The notes under the pieces were generated by a model. It saw only the letters and a program-made list of their open reading frames with translations, had not been told where the DNA came from and made no database searches. From Beroe ovata (taxonomy: Eukaryota > Ctenophora > Nuda > Beroida > Beroidae), in contig CAMPET010000045.1 of NCBI GenBank assembly GCA_946803715.1, positions 113,168 to 162,752 of the forward strand: 49,585 nt of DNA. Direction: 5' to 3'. Below, piece after piece: positions 18,407 to 29,709 of this stretch. How positions within the stretch are numbered: the first letter of the stretch is position 1; each line of letters begins with the position of its first letter. The translations under genes were made by a program, and so were the position numbers.

Positions 18407-20008
18407 CCATTTCGAGGGAGATTCGATTATCTCAGGTAATATTCCTGTGGATCTGACTAGTAGTCCTCCCTTTAGATTTAGGTAGGCAGTGTCGCTTAAA
18501 CATTGGTGGATGGTGCATTGTGAAATCGAAGAAGATGGTTGCTCATGAGTTTGCTCTAGTGGTAGATCAATACATGTGGACATGTCGCTCATCTGAAATA
18601 CTGTATTAGGACACACAGAGAACTGACCGATAATGGGACAAGTGTCTGGTGGTAAGGTCAGAGTTTGCCATTGTCCATTCACTACTGTAGCCTGTTGAGG
18701 CATGTCGAAAACCAAACACTCCTCAGACGTAGAGTTTCTTCGTTCCACTAGTGATCTGAATCCCACTTGGAAGGTTTGGTAGATAGGTAGGATCGTCTGT
18801 GTTTGCTGTATTAGTGGATAAGCGACGATAAATTTGAATAGAAGTTGATCCATGTCAAAGTCGATCAGTGTCACTTTTGCACTAGCATATAATATCATGG
18901 GTAGATGCGTTACCAAGTCATGAATAGGAGCAGACTTGTTTGCCATTGAGTAAGCAATCTGTTCTGGTGAAAGGATGGTAGGCCTCAATGCACCACTCAG
19001 TTTTCCTTGGAGTGGATAAACCAAGATATCGTCAAGCTTGTGTATAATTTCATTATACCACTGCTGGTAATGCATCTCAAGTCTAGTACATTCTATCATT
19101 TGGTGTATTTGATCTATGTCTTGGCGTATGTCAGCAATGTATCCTAGGATGTGGTTCTGAGTGTTGAGGATTTGCTTTTGTCGATTATTAGTTTCCTGCA
19201 GCTGTGTTGCTATTGTATCTACATCTTCTGCTATGGAATCGACATAATTTTCTAGTTTGTCCAAATCCACTCTGTTAGCTATTCCCAGTCCTAGTGCTGC
19301 TGTAGACATTGCCAGTGCAGCTCCTGCCATAGCTTCTGCAACAAACCGTTTAGGTCGCCTCTTCTTTGATTTTTCCTCTTCATAATGATACTGCAACTTT
19401 CTCCTGTAACATGGCCCATCAGGACGCACTATTCGACAAAGTTTATATTGGGAGATCTTTATGGTAGGCTGCAATAGCTGAATGATAAGGGTTTTGTATC
19501 GATTGATAGATACCTGATATTCCTTATCAATATTCTCCAAATATTGAGAGCAATTGCTGGTTATATTGACTTGAGATAGCGGGGGTATTTTTATGACCAC
19601 GGACATGAGTTCAATTGAATCGTATGATATCAATGTACCTCGCCGTTCCATAACTATGCCTCTTGGTTCTATAACCTTGTATTCTGCTTTGTTTTCCTTT
19701 GTCATTTCAGGAAGAACCAGAGGTGCGGGAGTTGTTGGGTCATTTGAGATTTCTGTGACCCACTCTGCTACCATTTCGTATTCTTTTTGCGCCAATTGCT
19801 GTACATATTGTCGAGATAGTTCCGAAACCAATTCAGGATTATCAGGGTATTCCCTTCGCATTTGTTGACTGTATCTATTAAAGGATAGCTGATCCTCAGG
19901 GTGCAACCGGTTGAGCTCCTCTCTTTCTTCCCAAAAGTCCCAATTCTCACCCGCAATAGGTGAAAGGACGAGTAGGAAAACTTGTAAAATCTTGAAGAGG
20001 TGTGCCAT
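18407..20008 (-). CDS. Env-like glycoprotein of a metavirus/errantivirus-type retrotransposon (C-terminus missing)
   Basis: ATG at 20008; about 534 codons to the N at 18406. Residues 1-20 form a signal peptide (MAHLFKILQVFLLVLSPIAG). A furin-type site RPKR (218-221) is followed by a hydrophobic stretch (FVAEAMAGAALAMSTAALGL, 222-241) and then a long heptad-rich helix (to about 300), the layout of a class I-like surface/transmembrane pair. The ectodomain has N-glycosylation sequons (NIT, NCS, NKS, NST) and paired cysteines. Codons downstream of the N belong to an unrelated repeat. It sits 3' of pol on the same strand. Confidence 0.75.
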
Positions 20009-20399
20009 TCTGTAGGGTAATATATAGTTAGCTTAATTACATATTTCTGCTTCCCGGTGATATTATGTTGTTCGTGGAGCATGAACTCATCAGGTAGAAA
20101 ATCTGGAATGAAACACATGTCAGAATATTAGAATAAGGTTATATTATCATGCATGATTGTCGGTAATCAAATAATATTTGGAAACACAGTGATGTTTGTT
20201 ATTCGGAAAATACTGATGGCTCCACTCACCATACGAATAGCATTTACTACTGGTAAAATGATGGCCTTACCAGAGATAGGCAACTTATTTAAATTGTTAT
20301 TCAAAGTTTCTAAGTAGTTTTCTTTATTTTTGTAATATTGCATAGTCTCAAACTAATAAATCATAATATATTTAGTCATTTAGTAATAATAGGTTGTCT
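20009..20399. other. Spacer between env and pol of the retrotransposon
   Basis: About 390 bases upstream of env on the minus strand and downstream of the pol stop. AT-rich. A splice acceptor for a subgenomic env RNA would be expected here, but I could not single one out. Confidence 0.3.
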
Positions 20400-22199
20400 C
20401 TAGAAATGTCTGTAAATACGTCCACTCCTCGTAGTGCGTATCTCTTCCAGTTGCTGAGGTTCAACAGTTTCGCCCTCGTCAATAGGTGGTGGTGAAATGG
20501 GCTTCATGAATGTAAGTGGCGGCGGTGGAGGTAGACTCTCTGTAATTGATATGATTGGCATCTCCTTGTTCTGCTCATAGGAGGTATTCTCACCCTCTTG
20601 GTCTTCCTGTACTGGTTGAGTCTCCTCTTGAATTGCTGTTTTAAGATATTTGCGTAGAGCCCATTCGGATAGGTGGCATTTCTTGGTTCTATTGAAATGT
20701 ACCAGGCATGCCTCATATGGTGGTGTAAGGTTTTCTACTTCATAGCTAATATCAGAGAGTTTGTTGATTATCTTATAAGGACCTTTGAATGGTTTTCTGA
20801 GCTTTGGGACCTTCTTGTTTTCGTAAATTCCTTTCAGAATCCAGACTAGATCACCTACCTCATGTGGCTTGCCATAAGCCTTCTTATCATAGTGTTGCTT
20901 CATGTACTTTATTTTTCCTGCAGCTTTCTTGTTAGCGCCATTGTATATCTCAATTAGAGCGGTTTCTAGCCAATTGACATATTCGTGTGGGCATAGAGGG
21001 CTGTCTGATGGTAGAGGGCCAAACATAAGATCTAGTGGCAGTCTGGCTTCCTCCCCGAACATCATACGGAAAGGTGTATATCCTGTAGAGGAATGTGGCT
21101 GACAGTTGTAACTCAGAACAGTTAAGGGAACATATAAATCCCATGATTTCGGTTTATTGCCAGCTTGAGCTGTGATGGCTTGTTCCAGTGTGTGATGCCA
21201 TCTTTCAACTGCTGAGTTGTTGAATGCGCAGTATGTGTGGCTTTTAGTATGTCGGATGCCTAATAATTGATATAGATCAGCCATCAACTCTGAGCAGAAA
21301 TTTGCTCCATTGTCTGAGTGAATAGTTTGGGGAAGTCCAAACACTGAAAAGTGGTTATTAACTAGTGTTTTGGCAATCGTTACACTAGTCGTATTTGACA
21401 GTGGCCATGCCCTTGCAAATTTTGTAAATGCACATATGGCTGTCAATAAATACTTGTTGTTGCGCTGTGTGTTGTGAAAAGGTCCTACGATGTCAATTTG
21501 CAGACGTTGCCACTTATGATTTATTATAGTGGGTGCCAATTGTGCTTTCAGATTTGTCGGATTCTTCTTAGTTTGACCACATGTGATGCAGCATTTCACA
21601 TAGTGTTCAATCCTGTCTCGCATGTTGATCCAGTGATATTTGCCTTTCAACAAGTCCAGTATTTTCTGCGCTGATCTGTGCCCACCAGTCATGGAGTCGT
21701 GAGAAAGTTTCATAATTGTGGGTATCAGATGTTTAGGAACCACAATTCCCTCACTTCCGTCCTTGCCTTTAAAGAAAAGACAACCTTCGTATACTGCCAG
21801 TTTATCCTTCTTGTTGAGATACCAGCGAACTGTACCAGGTTCGGTGGCTATTTCCTCTATTGTAGGTTTTCTGTCAGTAGATATGATATCAATGAGAGTC
21901 TTGATGTGCTTATCCTTCATCTGATGTTCACGGACTTGTTGTTGTGACACTAGCATGTCCTCTGATGGCACTGTGATATTATTAAGGCAGGCAAATGTTC
22001 TTGATAATGCATCCGCACATGTATTAAGCTTTCCTGGCTTATAGACAATTTCGTAATTGAATTGTCCCAGTATTTCCAACCATCTTGCCACGATTGCCGG
22101 AGGGTCTTTGAAGTTGTGCAACCAGATGAGGGGTTTGTGATCGCACATTAGGGTTATCTTTTTACCCATTAGCAGGTGCTTGAAATGTTGTACAAAATG
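20400..22199 (-). CDS. Retrotransposon pol, C-terminal part: RNase H end, integrase and tail
   Basis: About 589 codons, continuing the frame of 22201-23569 across the N at 22200. RNase H/connection end (YKPGKLNTCADALSRTF), the integrase zinc region (HDSMTGGHRSAQ; CCITCGQTK) and the DDE core: QIDIVGPF, HSDNGANF and AVERWHHTLE are present. The C-terminal tail is Pro-rich and ends with TRSGRIYRHF. Bases 21715-22199 are repeated with about 96% identity at 22201-22685, so part of this gene is shown twice by the assembly. Confidence 0.85.
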   Translation of the reverse strand, partial: HFVQHFKHLLMGKKITLMCDHKPLIWLHNFKDPPAIVARWLEILGQFNYEIVYKPGKLNTCADALSRTFACLNNITVPSEDMLVSQQQVREHQMKDKHIKTLIDIISTDRKPTIEEIATEPGTVRWYLNKKDKLAVYEGCLFFKGKDGSEGIVVPKHLIPTIMKLSHDSMTGGHRSAQKILDLLKGKYHWINMRDRIEHYVKCCITCGQTKKNPTNLKAQLAPTIINHKWQRLQIDIVGPFHNTQRNNKYLLTAICAFTKFARAWPLSNTTSVTIAKTLVNNHFSVFGLPQTIHSDNGANFCSELMADLYQLLGIRHTKSHTYCAFNNSAVERWHHTLEQAITAQAGNKPKSWDLYVPLTVLSYNCQPHSSTGYTPFRMMFGEEARLPLDLMFGPLPSDSPLCPHEYVNWLETALIEIYNGANKKAAGKIKYMKQHYDKKAYGKPHEVGDLVWILKGIYENKKVPKLRKPFKGPYKIINKLSDISYEVENLTPPYEACLVHFNRTKKCHLSEWALRKYLKTAIQEETQPVQEDQEGENTSYEQNKEMPIISITESLPPPPPLTFMKPISPPPIDEGETVEPQQLEEIRTTRSGRIYRHF

Positions 22200-22200
22200 N

Positions 22201-23569
22201 TAATTGTGGGTATCAGATGTTTAGGAACCACAACTCGTTCACTGCCGTCCTTGCCTTTGAAGAAAAGACAACCGTCATATACTGTCAGTTTATCCTTCTT
22301 ATTGAGATACCAGCGAACTGTTCCCGGTTCGGTGGCTAGTTCCTCTATTGTAGGTTTTCTGTCAGTAGATATTATATCAATGAGAGTCTTGATGTGTTTA
22401 TCCTTCATCTGATGTTCCCGGACTTGTTGTTGTGACACGAGCATGTCCTCCGATGGCACTGTGATATTATTAAGGCAGTCAAATGTTCTTGATAATGCAT
22501 CAGCACATGTGTTAAGCTTTCCTGGCTTATAGACAATTTCGTAATTGAATTGTCCCAGTATCTCTAACCATCTGGCCACGATTGCCGGAGGGTCTTTGAA
22601 GTTGTGTAACCAGATGAGGGGTTTGTGATCGCACATTAGGGTTATCTTTTTGCCCATTAGCAGGTGCTTGAAGTGTTGGACAAAATGAACTATAGCATAA
22701 GCTTCCAATTTAGTAGCCGAGTACGATCTTTGACTCTGTTTGAGAGCTTGTGATGCAAATGCCACTGGTTTAAGCTCTCCATTTCTGCGTACTTGTAGGA
22801 CTGCCCCGATGCCTTTGGCACATGCATCTGTAGTTAAAACCAAATGCTCATCAGGTTTAGGGATTGCAAGAGTGTCCGGTGACGTTAGTAATCTTTTTAA
22901 CTCTTTGAATGCCAAATCTGCTTCAGTGGACCACACGAAGTCTTTGTTAGTTTTACAGGTTAGATCACAGATAGGTTTGGCAATTATACCGTAGTTAGGA
23001 CAGAATTTTCGAAGGTAACCAAAAAGTCCAAGGGCTTGTCTGCATTCTTTGGGTGACTTTGGTATAGGATAATCCCTAATGGCCTTTATTTTGTCTTCGG
23101 TAGGGTAAATTCCCACCTTAGATATCTTATGTCCCAGGAAGATGACCTCTGTTTGAAAAAGCTTCGTTTTCATGGCATGTATTTTGATATTAGCCTTGTA
23201 TAGCAGAGTGAATACTTGCATAAGATTGTCCAGATGTTCTTCAAATGAGTCACCATAAATGATAACATCATCTAGATAACACATAGCCACGCTTTGTGGA
23301 ACTGTTAATATCTTATGCATCACCCTCATGAACTTTTGTGACGCATTTGTAAGTCCCATTGGCATCACCGTGAATTTATACAATCCAGTAGGAGTAATAA
23401 TGGAGGACTTTTCCGAGTCTGTTTCACATAGTTGAAGCTGATGGTAACCCATTTTGATATCTAATACACTATAGAATTGACTGTCTGGGATTGATGTAAG
23501 CAGATTCGTTATGTGCGGCAATGGATATGCATCAAAAATAGTTTCCTTATTGATTTTCCGATAGTCCAC
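22201..23569 (-). CDS. Retrotransposon pol, reverse transcriptase and RNase H part
   Basis: Gypsy/metavirus-type. RT motifs are MDYRKINKET, FYSVLDIKMGYHQ (catalytic Asp), MPMGLTNAS and CYLDDVIIYG (YLDD). RNase H has TTDACAKGIGAVLQ, with the acidic residues in place. The true frame must begin further upstream in the 705-base gap, where the protease and RT start belong; the ATG at 23569 is internal. The piece overlaps 20400-22199 by about 485 duplicated bases. Confidence 0.88.
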
Positions 23570-23635
23570 TACCCTGAAAATAATTTACAGCATTTATTTT
23601 AGATAGCTACCAAGAATGGACTGCTTTCTGGGTTT

Positions 23636-24340
23636 NNNNNNNNNNNNNNNNNNNNNNNNNNNNNNNNNNNNNNNNNNNNNNNNNNNNNNNNNNNNNNNNN
23701 NNNNNNNNNNNNNNNNNNNNNNNNNNNNNNNNNNNNNNNNNNNNNNNNNNNNNNNNNNNNNNNNNNNNNNNNNNNNNNNNNNNNNNNNNNNNNNNNNNNN
23801 NNNNNNNNNNNNNNNNNNNNNNNNNNNNNNNNNNNNNNNNNNNNNNNNNNNNNNNNNNNNNNNNNNNNNNNNNNNNNNNNNNNNNNNNNNNNNNNNNNNN
23901 NNNNNNNNNNNNNNNNNNNNNNNNNNNNNNNNNNNNNNNNNNNNNNNNNNNNNNNNNNNNNNNNNNNNNNNNNNNNNNNNNNNNNNNNNNNNNNNNNNNN
24001 NNNNNNNNNNNNNNNNNNNNNNNNNNNNNNNNNNNNNNNNNNNNNNNNNNNNNNNNNNNNNNNNNNNNNNNNNNNNNNNNNNNNNNNNNNNNNNNNNNNN
24101 NNNNNNNNNNNNNNNNNNNNNNNNNNNNNNNNNNNNNNNNNNNNNNNNNNNNNNNNNNNNNNNNNNNNNNNNNNNNNNNNNNNNNNNNNNNNNNNNNNNN
24201 NNNNNNNNNNNNNNNNNNNNNNNNNNNNNNNNNNNNNNNNNNNNNNNNNNNNNNNNNNNNNNNNNNNNNNNNNNNNNNNNNNNNNNNNNNNNNNNNNNNN
24301 NNNNNNNNNNNNNNNNNNNNNNNNNNNNNNNNNNNNNNNN
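23636..24340. other. Assembly gap of 705 N
   Basis: Unknown sequence between gag and RT of the retrotransposon. By gene order it should contain the end of gag, the aspartic protease and the start of RT; a fragment of that kind is found displaced at 34216-34694. Confidence 0.98.
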
Positions 24341-25065
24341 TCAGTAACATCCTCCATGAAATGTACTTGTGAAGCAGGGACTTTGGAAGCTTCATAACAA
24401 CTTTCAAGTAGTATTGCTAGGTCTAGTAGCTCTTCCATGTTCATTTCCGGATGTTCTCTCAGTCGAGCAGCAATCATAGGGTGATTAATATTTTTAATAA
24501 ATTCCTGACGTAGGTTAGCTTCTCTAATTTCCAACTGCTTTTGTTGAGGATAAGCTAGTTCACTCATCCTGGATAGGTCGATGAAGTAGTCCATAACTTT
24601 TTCAGTTTTAAGTCGCTTCCTAGCAGCCATGTCAGTGATATGCTTTTCCGTATTATTGGAATCGTACCCCTGTGATTTCTTTAGAAGTTTTACTATTTCG
24701 TCATATGGAGGATCGTTTTGCAAATGTCGTGATATTCCTCTTAGTGACGCGTCATCAAGGTGTGCTACAAGAAGTGAACCTTTCATTTCCACTGGCACGT
24801 TCAGTGTTTGACAGTAAGAGTTAAATCTTTGTAGAAAAATGTGTAGGTCAGAACCATTTTTAAAACTGGTTAAGTTCTTAACGTATTGTGTCGGTGCTAC
24901 TCGTGTCATGACCATCGGAGCCTGTTGTGGTGGATACATGTGAAGCGGAGGCGGCGCTGGCACGTGTTGCTGCGCCGGTGTGGCCTGTGGCTGACAATTC
25001 AAGACACTCTCTTCATCTGTGTCCGAGTCAGGTCCGCTATTATCCTGTGGATTTGCTATGGCCTG
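24341..25065 (-). repeat. Duplicated gag segment (identical to 25551-26275)
   Basis: These 725 bases repeat 25551-26275 base for base as far as I can read, ending at the N at 25066. An exact duplicate next to a gap and an N is best explained as an assembly artefact; a real recent tandem duplication is less likely. Confidence 0.85.
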
Positions 25066-25066
25066 N

Positions 25067-26311
25067 ATTGCCATATTGATTATTAAATCTAGGTGGACAA
25101 TTGTCTCTCTGGTATTGTTGTCGTCTGTTATTGTTGTTGTACCTCCTAGTGTTATTGCTGTTGTATCGTCGTGATTCATTCCTGGCTCTTTGCCATCCCG
25201 TGTTATTGTTTCGGTTATTGTAATAATTCCCTGGTGACATACTTCGAGGTCTGTTGTAGTCACGTGATCCAAAACGGTCTTTGTTACCATTCCGAAAATA
25301 ACCACGTCCTCTCTGCCAGTTATTATTACCATATTGTGATTTGTTTTGTGGTCTGCGATAATTATCGTATTGTCTCGGTTCAGAGTTACTTCTGTAATGA
25401 GGTCCAGGATTACCTGTTAGACCAACTGGTGTCATCGGACCTTGGTATTGGTATGTACTGTCTTGTGTTTTATCTTTGTCAATATTATTTACCACCAACT
25501 TTTCAACCATATTAGTGAGGGTATTGATTTTAGTATTGGTAGTGTCATTGTCAGTAACATCCTCCATGAAATGTACTTGTGAAGCAGGGACTTTGGAAGC
25601 TTCATAACAACTTTCAAGTAGTATTGCTAGGTCTAGTAGCTCTTCCATGTTCATTTCCGGATGTTCTCTCAGTCGAGCAGCAATCATAGGGTGATTAATA
25701 TTTTTAATAAATTCCTGACGTAGGTTAGCTTCTCTAATTTCCAACTGCTTTTGTTGAGGATAAGCTAGTTCACTCATCCTGGATAGGTCGATGAAGTAGT
25801 CCATAACTTTTTCAGTTTTAAGTCGCTTCCTAGCAGCCATGTCAGTGATATGCTTTTCCGTATTATTGGAATCGTACCCCTGTGATTTCTTTAGAAGTTT
25901 TACTATTTCGTCATATGGAGGATCGTTTTGCAAATGTCGTGATATTCCTCTTAGTGACGCGTCATCAAGGTGTGCTACAAGAAGTGAACCTTTCATTTCC
26001 ACTGGCACGTTCAGTGTTTGACAGTAAGAGTTAAATCTTTGTAGAAAAATGTGTAGGTCAGAACCATTTTTAAAACTGGTTAAGTTCTTAACGTATTGTG
26101 TCGGTGCTACTCGTGTCATGACCATCGGAGCCTGTTGTGGTGGATACATGTGAAGCGGAGGCGGCGCTGGCACGTGTTGCTGCGCCGGTGTGGCCTGTGG
26201 CTGACAATTCAAGACACTCTCTTCATCTGTGTCCGAGTCAGGTCCGCTATTATCCTGTGGATTTGCTATGGCCTGAGCAACTTGATTCCTAGTTCTGGTT
26301 GAGCTAGACAT
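25067..26311 (-). CDS. Retrotransposon Gag
   Basis: I choose ATG at 26311 (MSSSTRTRNQ); an in-frame ATG at 26344 would add eleven residues. About 415 codons to the N at 25066. The order is: acidic/Pro-rich N-terminus; a capsid-like helical core (YVKNLTSFKNGSDLHIFLQR; YFIDLSRMSELAYPQQKQLE); a long Asn/Arg-rich basic tail (NYYNNRNNNTGWQRARNESR) in place of CCHC knuckles, which suggests RNA binding without zinc. The end of the protein continues on the fragment 34647-34694. It is the 5' gene of the minus-strand element. Confidence 0.8.
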
Positions 26312-26366
26312 GTCTTCCCTAATAAAATGTATTATTTTAGGCATGAAATAATTAAATGACTTACCC

Positions 26367-26735
26367 TTAGTTGTTTGGTGACGAAATGATTTCTGGTCCT
26401 ACGTTGATTTGAAAAACAACTGTATTACATTTTTTCTTTTTGCGCTTTTCAAGTGCTACTGCTCGTTTTAAAGCCGTCAAAGGTGAATCAATGTCATTTT
26501 GTTCGATTAGTTTGAGTCTGATGCTGCGAGATTTGAGTCCACAGATAAATTGATCTCGAATCATGATGTTAGTAGCAGCCAGAAAGTGACATTTTTGTGC
26601 ATAGTCCGCCAGTCGTATCATGAATTCTGAAATTGACTCCCCATATCGTTGGTGTAGTCCGCGAAACTTCATGGAGAGAGAGAGTTTGGGTGGCGGAATC
26701 ATAACAGTATAGGTAGCTAGGCCTGTACATATCAT
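26367..26735 (-). pseudogene. Gag-like fragment of another retroelement
   Basis: 122 codons, with KFRGLHQRYGESISEFMIRL and YAQKCHFLAATNIMIRDQFI, typical of a Gypsy-type gag region (residues with ES..F..RL..YA..C and RD.F..GL). Frame starts without a convincing initiation context, so this looks like a remnant upstream of the main element, or the 5' part of a related gag. Confidence 0.5.
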
Positions 26736-27691
26736 GTTAGCTAATGACGCTTTATCAAATGTGGGGACTATTACACTTATGTTGTTCTTGTTTCAGCAGC
26801 CGACGAAAGGGATTGGTCGGGGGTAAGTCTATGTAATAATGAAACTGCATAAATGTAATGAAAGTTTACATTTCAATTAATTAGTATATGTACTGACAAT
26901 GCAATATATTCACAATGATGAAATAATATGACTTATATTATAGTCTCAGATATGCATATAGTCTAAGATATGCATAAGACGAGATATACTAGTTTGAAAC
27001 AGAAATAAATACTTAAATATAACACAAGTACTATGTAATGTCTCTTAGTTCATGATTAAGTGGTACAAAGTTCAGAAAAAATGCTCTAATATATTGTAAT
27101 ATAATAGAGATAATAACATGTCATCTATATTATAAGTCGCTATCACGTATTCCATCCTCGAATAGGCAATTGTACGTGTCAATTTTTCGTTAATGAGTGA
27201 TGGATATTGGCATGTGCGCCAGTTATATGCTTTTGTGTCACTCACGTCACGACCATTTGTATGTTCGGTAACCATATTTTTGACCGGATTATGATCTAGT
27301 ACTCTTTACTCACACATTTCTTATCAGTATGCGTGCTTTATGATATGTCCAGTTGCTCAAACTATGGGTATTGCACGTGCCAACAAATGAGTTATAATAT
27401 GAAATATCGCCCTTTTCTCGTGTCAATTAGTTATCAGAACACTTTCTGATACCGCCTGTTTAGTGATTGAGCACTTAGATGCCAATGTTTTAATTTCAAA
27501 CACAACTTTCCTACATTTTGACTACGCGATATTTCCTCAACAGAGCACATGCACACGCAGATATCACCGTATCACTGACTAAATTTTAAAATTCGTGAAT
27601 ATTTTGCCCTCATGGATTCGTGGAAATGTTACTTTGCTCCTAACGTCCATATCAGATGGGTTTCTAGAGATTTTAACTGCGGTCATATCAC
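26736..27691. other. AT-rich spacer, no gene seen
   Basis: No convincing coding sequence on either strand. It may include the 5' LTR of the retrotransposon on the right side, but no TG...CA-bounded copy matching the left side was recognised. Confidence 0.3.
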
Positions 27692-28234
27692 TTAATTACT
27701 GTGAAACAAATATTTGAGGACAGCTTCCTTACGTTGCTCTTGTGTTCCCAGAAGTATTTTATGGACTCTTTTCCCTTGCACCAGCGTCAATGTTAGATAG
27801 CAGATGATGACGCCAGTGTCCTCCTTAGGGTGTGTCAGCCTTGGGCAATTTACGGCATTGCCATACCTCCACGGCATGTACCTCCTTGTGGGATCCTCCC
27901 TCTTCTCTAGTGCCTCAAGAAAAGACTTGAATAGCCCTAGTATGTAGCCAGTATTGAGGGTGCCAGAGGCATCATAGCATACCAGAGTCCGGTTGATAAT
28001 GTCTATCTGGAGTAATCCCCAGAATGCCTCAGCAAAAACCGGTACCATTATGCAACAATAGTTGCTGAGAGGGTTGTCTTTGACCCATTGCAGGAGCCCT
28101 GTCGCCCCTTCTCGCTGCAGTTTTTCAAAATAGTAACTAGTCCAGGTTCCTATACGAGGATTTTCCCCTGTGATCCAATACATAAGCTCATTGACATATA
28201 TGTCATCAAAATATGACGCGGGCAGTTGATCCAT
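27692..28234 (-). CDS. Degenerate Ulp1/C48-protease-like protein
   Basis: 180 residues from ATG at 28234. The pattern FWGLLQIDIINRTLVCYDAS resembles the HWxLxxID...YDS core of Ulp1 proteases. HPKEDTGVIICYLTL resembles the DCGVFxC core. In this reading the catalytic His is Phe and the Cys is Thr, with only the Asp kept, so it would be inactive. Such ORFs are common in transposons and as domesticated derivatives. The reading frame is intact, which is unusual for a dead copy. Family assignment is tentative. Confidence 0.45.
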   Translation of the reverse strand: MDQLPASYFDDIYVNELMYWITGENPRIGTWTSYYFEKLQREGATGLLQWVKDNPLSNYCCIMVPVFAEAFWGLLQIDIINRTLVCYDASGTLNTGYILGLFKSFLEALEKREDPTRRYMPWRYGNAVNCPRLTHPKEDTGVIICYLTLTLVQGKRVHKILLGTQEQRKEAVLKYLFHSN

Positions 28235-28794
28235 TGCTGAAACATTGTGATATAATATCGCGTATATGACAAGATATGATATGATTATGTGGTCGGCTGA
28301 ACATGAGCAAACATTGCAAGATGCGCAGTATCACATAGTATTGAGCATAATCATCTCACTACTATATGCGTGCACATTACACATCAAGATAGATCAATCT
28401 GATTTGTAGACGAGTAAATGGGTCATTAGATGATAATATAACTAAGAACTATAGAAGAGATCAATTTATTGTAATTATGTTAATAGTAATCTGGGCAAAA
28501 CATCGCAATCCTTAATGGTGTATAGGTTAGATAAATATTTTTCCAAGATAAAATAAGGTAAAATAACGTAATTGTCTTTGTATACACATTAATATATTTA
28601 CTATGTTCCCTCAGCACAGAATGTAAGTTTTAATGTACATCCACACTGCGGATAAGTTTTGAGTAACTGGCGTATCTTATTATGTGTTCTTAACTCATTG
28701 TCTCATAAAAGTGCGCTTGGCTTAATATTGCATTTGGATTTTTAATGTAGTTCTAGCGACTTATTTGCTGTCATTAACACTCTTAATTATTCAG
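28235..28794. other. AT-rich spacer, no gene seen
   Basis: About 560 bases, very AT-rich, with no coding sequence recognised. Its right end (ttaattattcag) reads as a polypyrimidine tract plus splice acceptor for the exon-like segment at 28795. Confidence 0.35.
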
Positions 28795-28903
28795 GCGTGG
28801 CAGGTCCCGGCCGGTCCCAGCAATCCCCGCCAGGCCTCCAAATCGCCGCCCAGTGGATGAGGAATTGCCGGGCCCATCTGGGCTCGGCAGAATTATGTTT
28901 TAA
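28795..28903 (+). CDS. Exon-like GC-rich proline-rich segment (possible terminal exon)
   Basis: Follows an acceptor-like ttattcag and stays open to TAA at 28901-28903, encoding RGRSRPVPAIPARPPNRRPV followed by an acidic/Pro end. It is sharply GC-rich within AT-rich surroundings and resembles in style the proline-rich cassettes at 18181 and 34821. No upstream exon was found. An alternative frame with an ATG gives a less natural peptide. Confidence 0.35.
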
Positions 28904-29040
28904 TATATGTATTTTATATTTTTTTTTATTTTTTTTATCTCCTTTACTGCCTCAAAAATCTTTTGAATTTTTAGTGATGAGGGAACTTAGGAGTTTCCTA
29001 AATACTAAAATACAAATGTCCACCAGGAGAGACCTTCCCA

Positions 29041-29673
29041 TTATGCACTCTCCTGCAGTTCATTTATGATGTTCTCAAATGTCTCCCAATTAACCTTCCC
29101 ACACACTGCTCCAACAAGACCCGCTTTCCTCATCACCTTACTGAATCTTCTCATGTGCTCCTTTCCCACCACATGTGTGTCCATCTGCAGTTGGTCAGCA
29201 CAATGGAGTACACACATATGGCAGGTGAGACCCACGACGAAACAGTTGGCCGTTGCCCTGTACTCGTTAAACAGGGCATTTCTCATTCCCATGAGAACCC
29301 TCTGCCTGTTCTTCCAGTCGTCCTTCGACGGGGTCTCCTCCATCTCCTTCTTCTCACACAACATCTCAACGCTCTCCCACCACTGTGGATCTCTCAACCT
29401 CTCACGAAAATCATCTACCCCGTACTTCTCTTCTAACTCCTTCCTCTCCTCTGCCCCTGCCATGGGCAGCTCCTTCTTACTATCTACTACCAGCGCTTCC
29501 ACTCCTTCTATGATCTTCTTCAGCTCCTCCATCTCACTATCGTCCGCTTTCATCATCTTTCTTTCCACCCCCTTCATCTTCTTCTTGTGCTTAGCTCCGC
29601 CTAAGTGCAATCTGATCGATGCAGTGGACGTGCCTTCCACACTGCATGCATTGCAAGTCCAAGTCGCTGACAT
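29041..29673 (-). CDS. Protein with two U1/matrin-type C2H2 zinc fingers
   Basis: I choose ATG at 29673 (MSATWTCNAC), giving 210 residues; an upstream in-frame ATG at 29709 would add a hydrophobic leader before the finger and is less likely. Finger 1 is CNACSVEGTSTASIRLHLGG followed by AKH (first ~30 residues). Finger 2 is CHMCVLHCADQLQMDTHVVG followed by KEH (about 150-176). The long H-x5-H spacing is that of U1C/matrin/JAZ-type fingers, which bind double-stranded RNA or structured nucleic acid. A charged helix lies between the fingers. Single exon; no named orthologue recognised. Confidence 0.7.
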   Translation of the reverse strand: MSATWTCNACSVEGTSTASIRLHLGGAKHKKKMKGVERKMMKADDSEMEELKKIIEGVEALVVDSKKELPMAGAEERKELEEKYGVDDFRERLRDPQWWESVEMLCEKKEMEETPSKDDWKNRQRVLMGMRNALFNEYRATANCFVVGLTCHMCVLHCADQLQMDTHVVGKEHMRRFSKVMRKAGLVGAVCGKVNWETFENIINELQESA

Positions 29674-29709
29674 TATCTCTACAAATATCAAGGGTGAAAT
29701 AAAAATCAA

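Noticed and set aside
23599-24407. ORFs made of unknown residues
   Set aside because: They only span the N gap.
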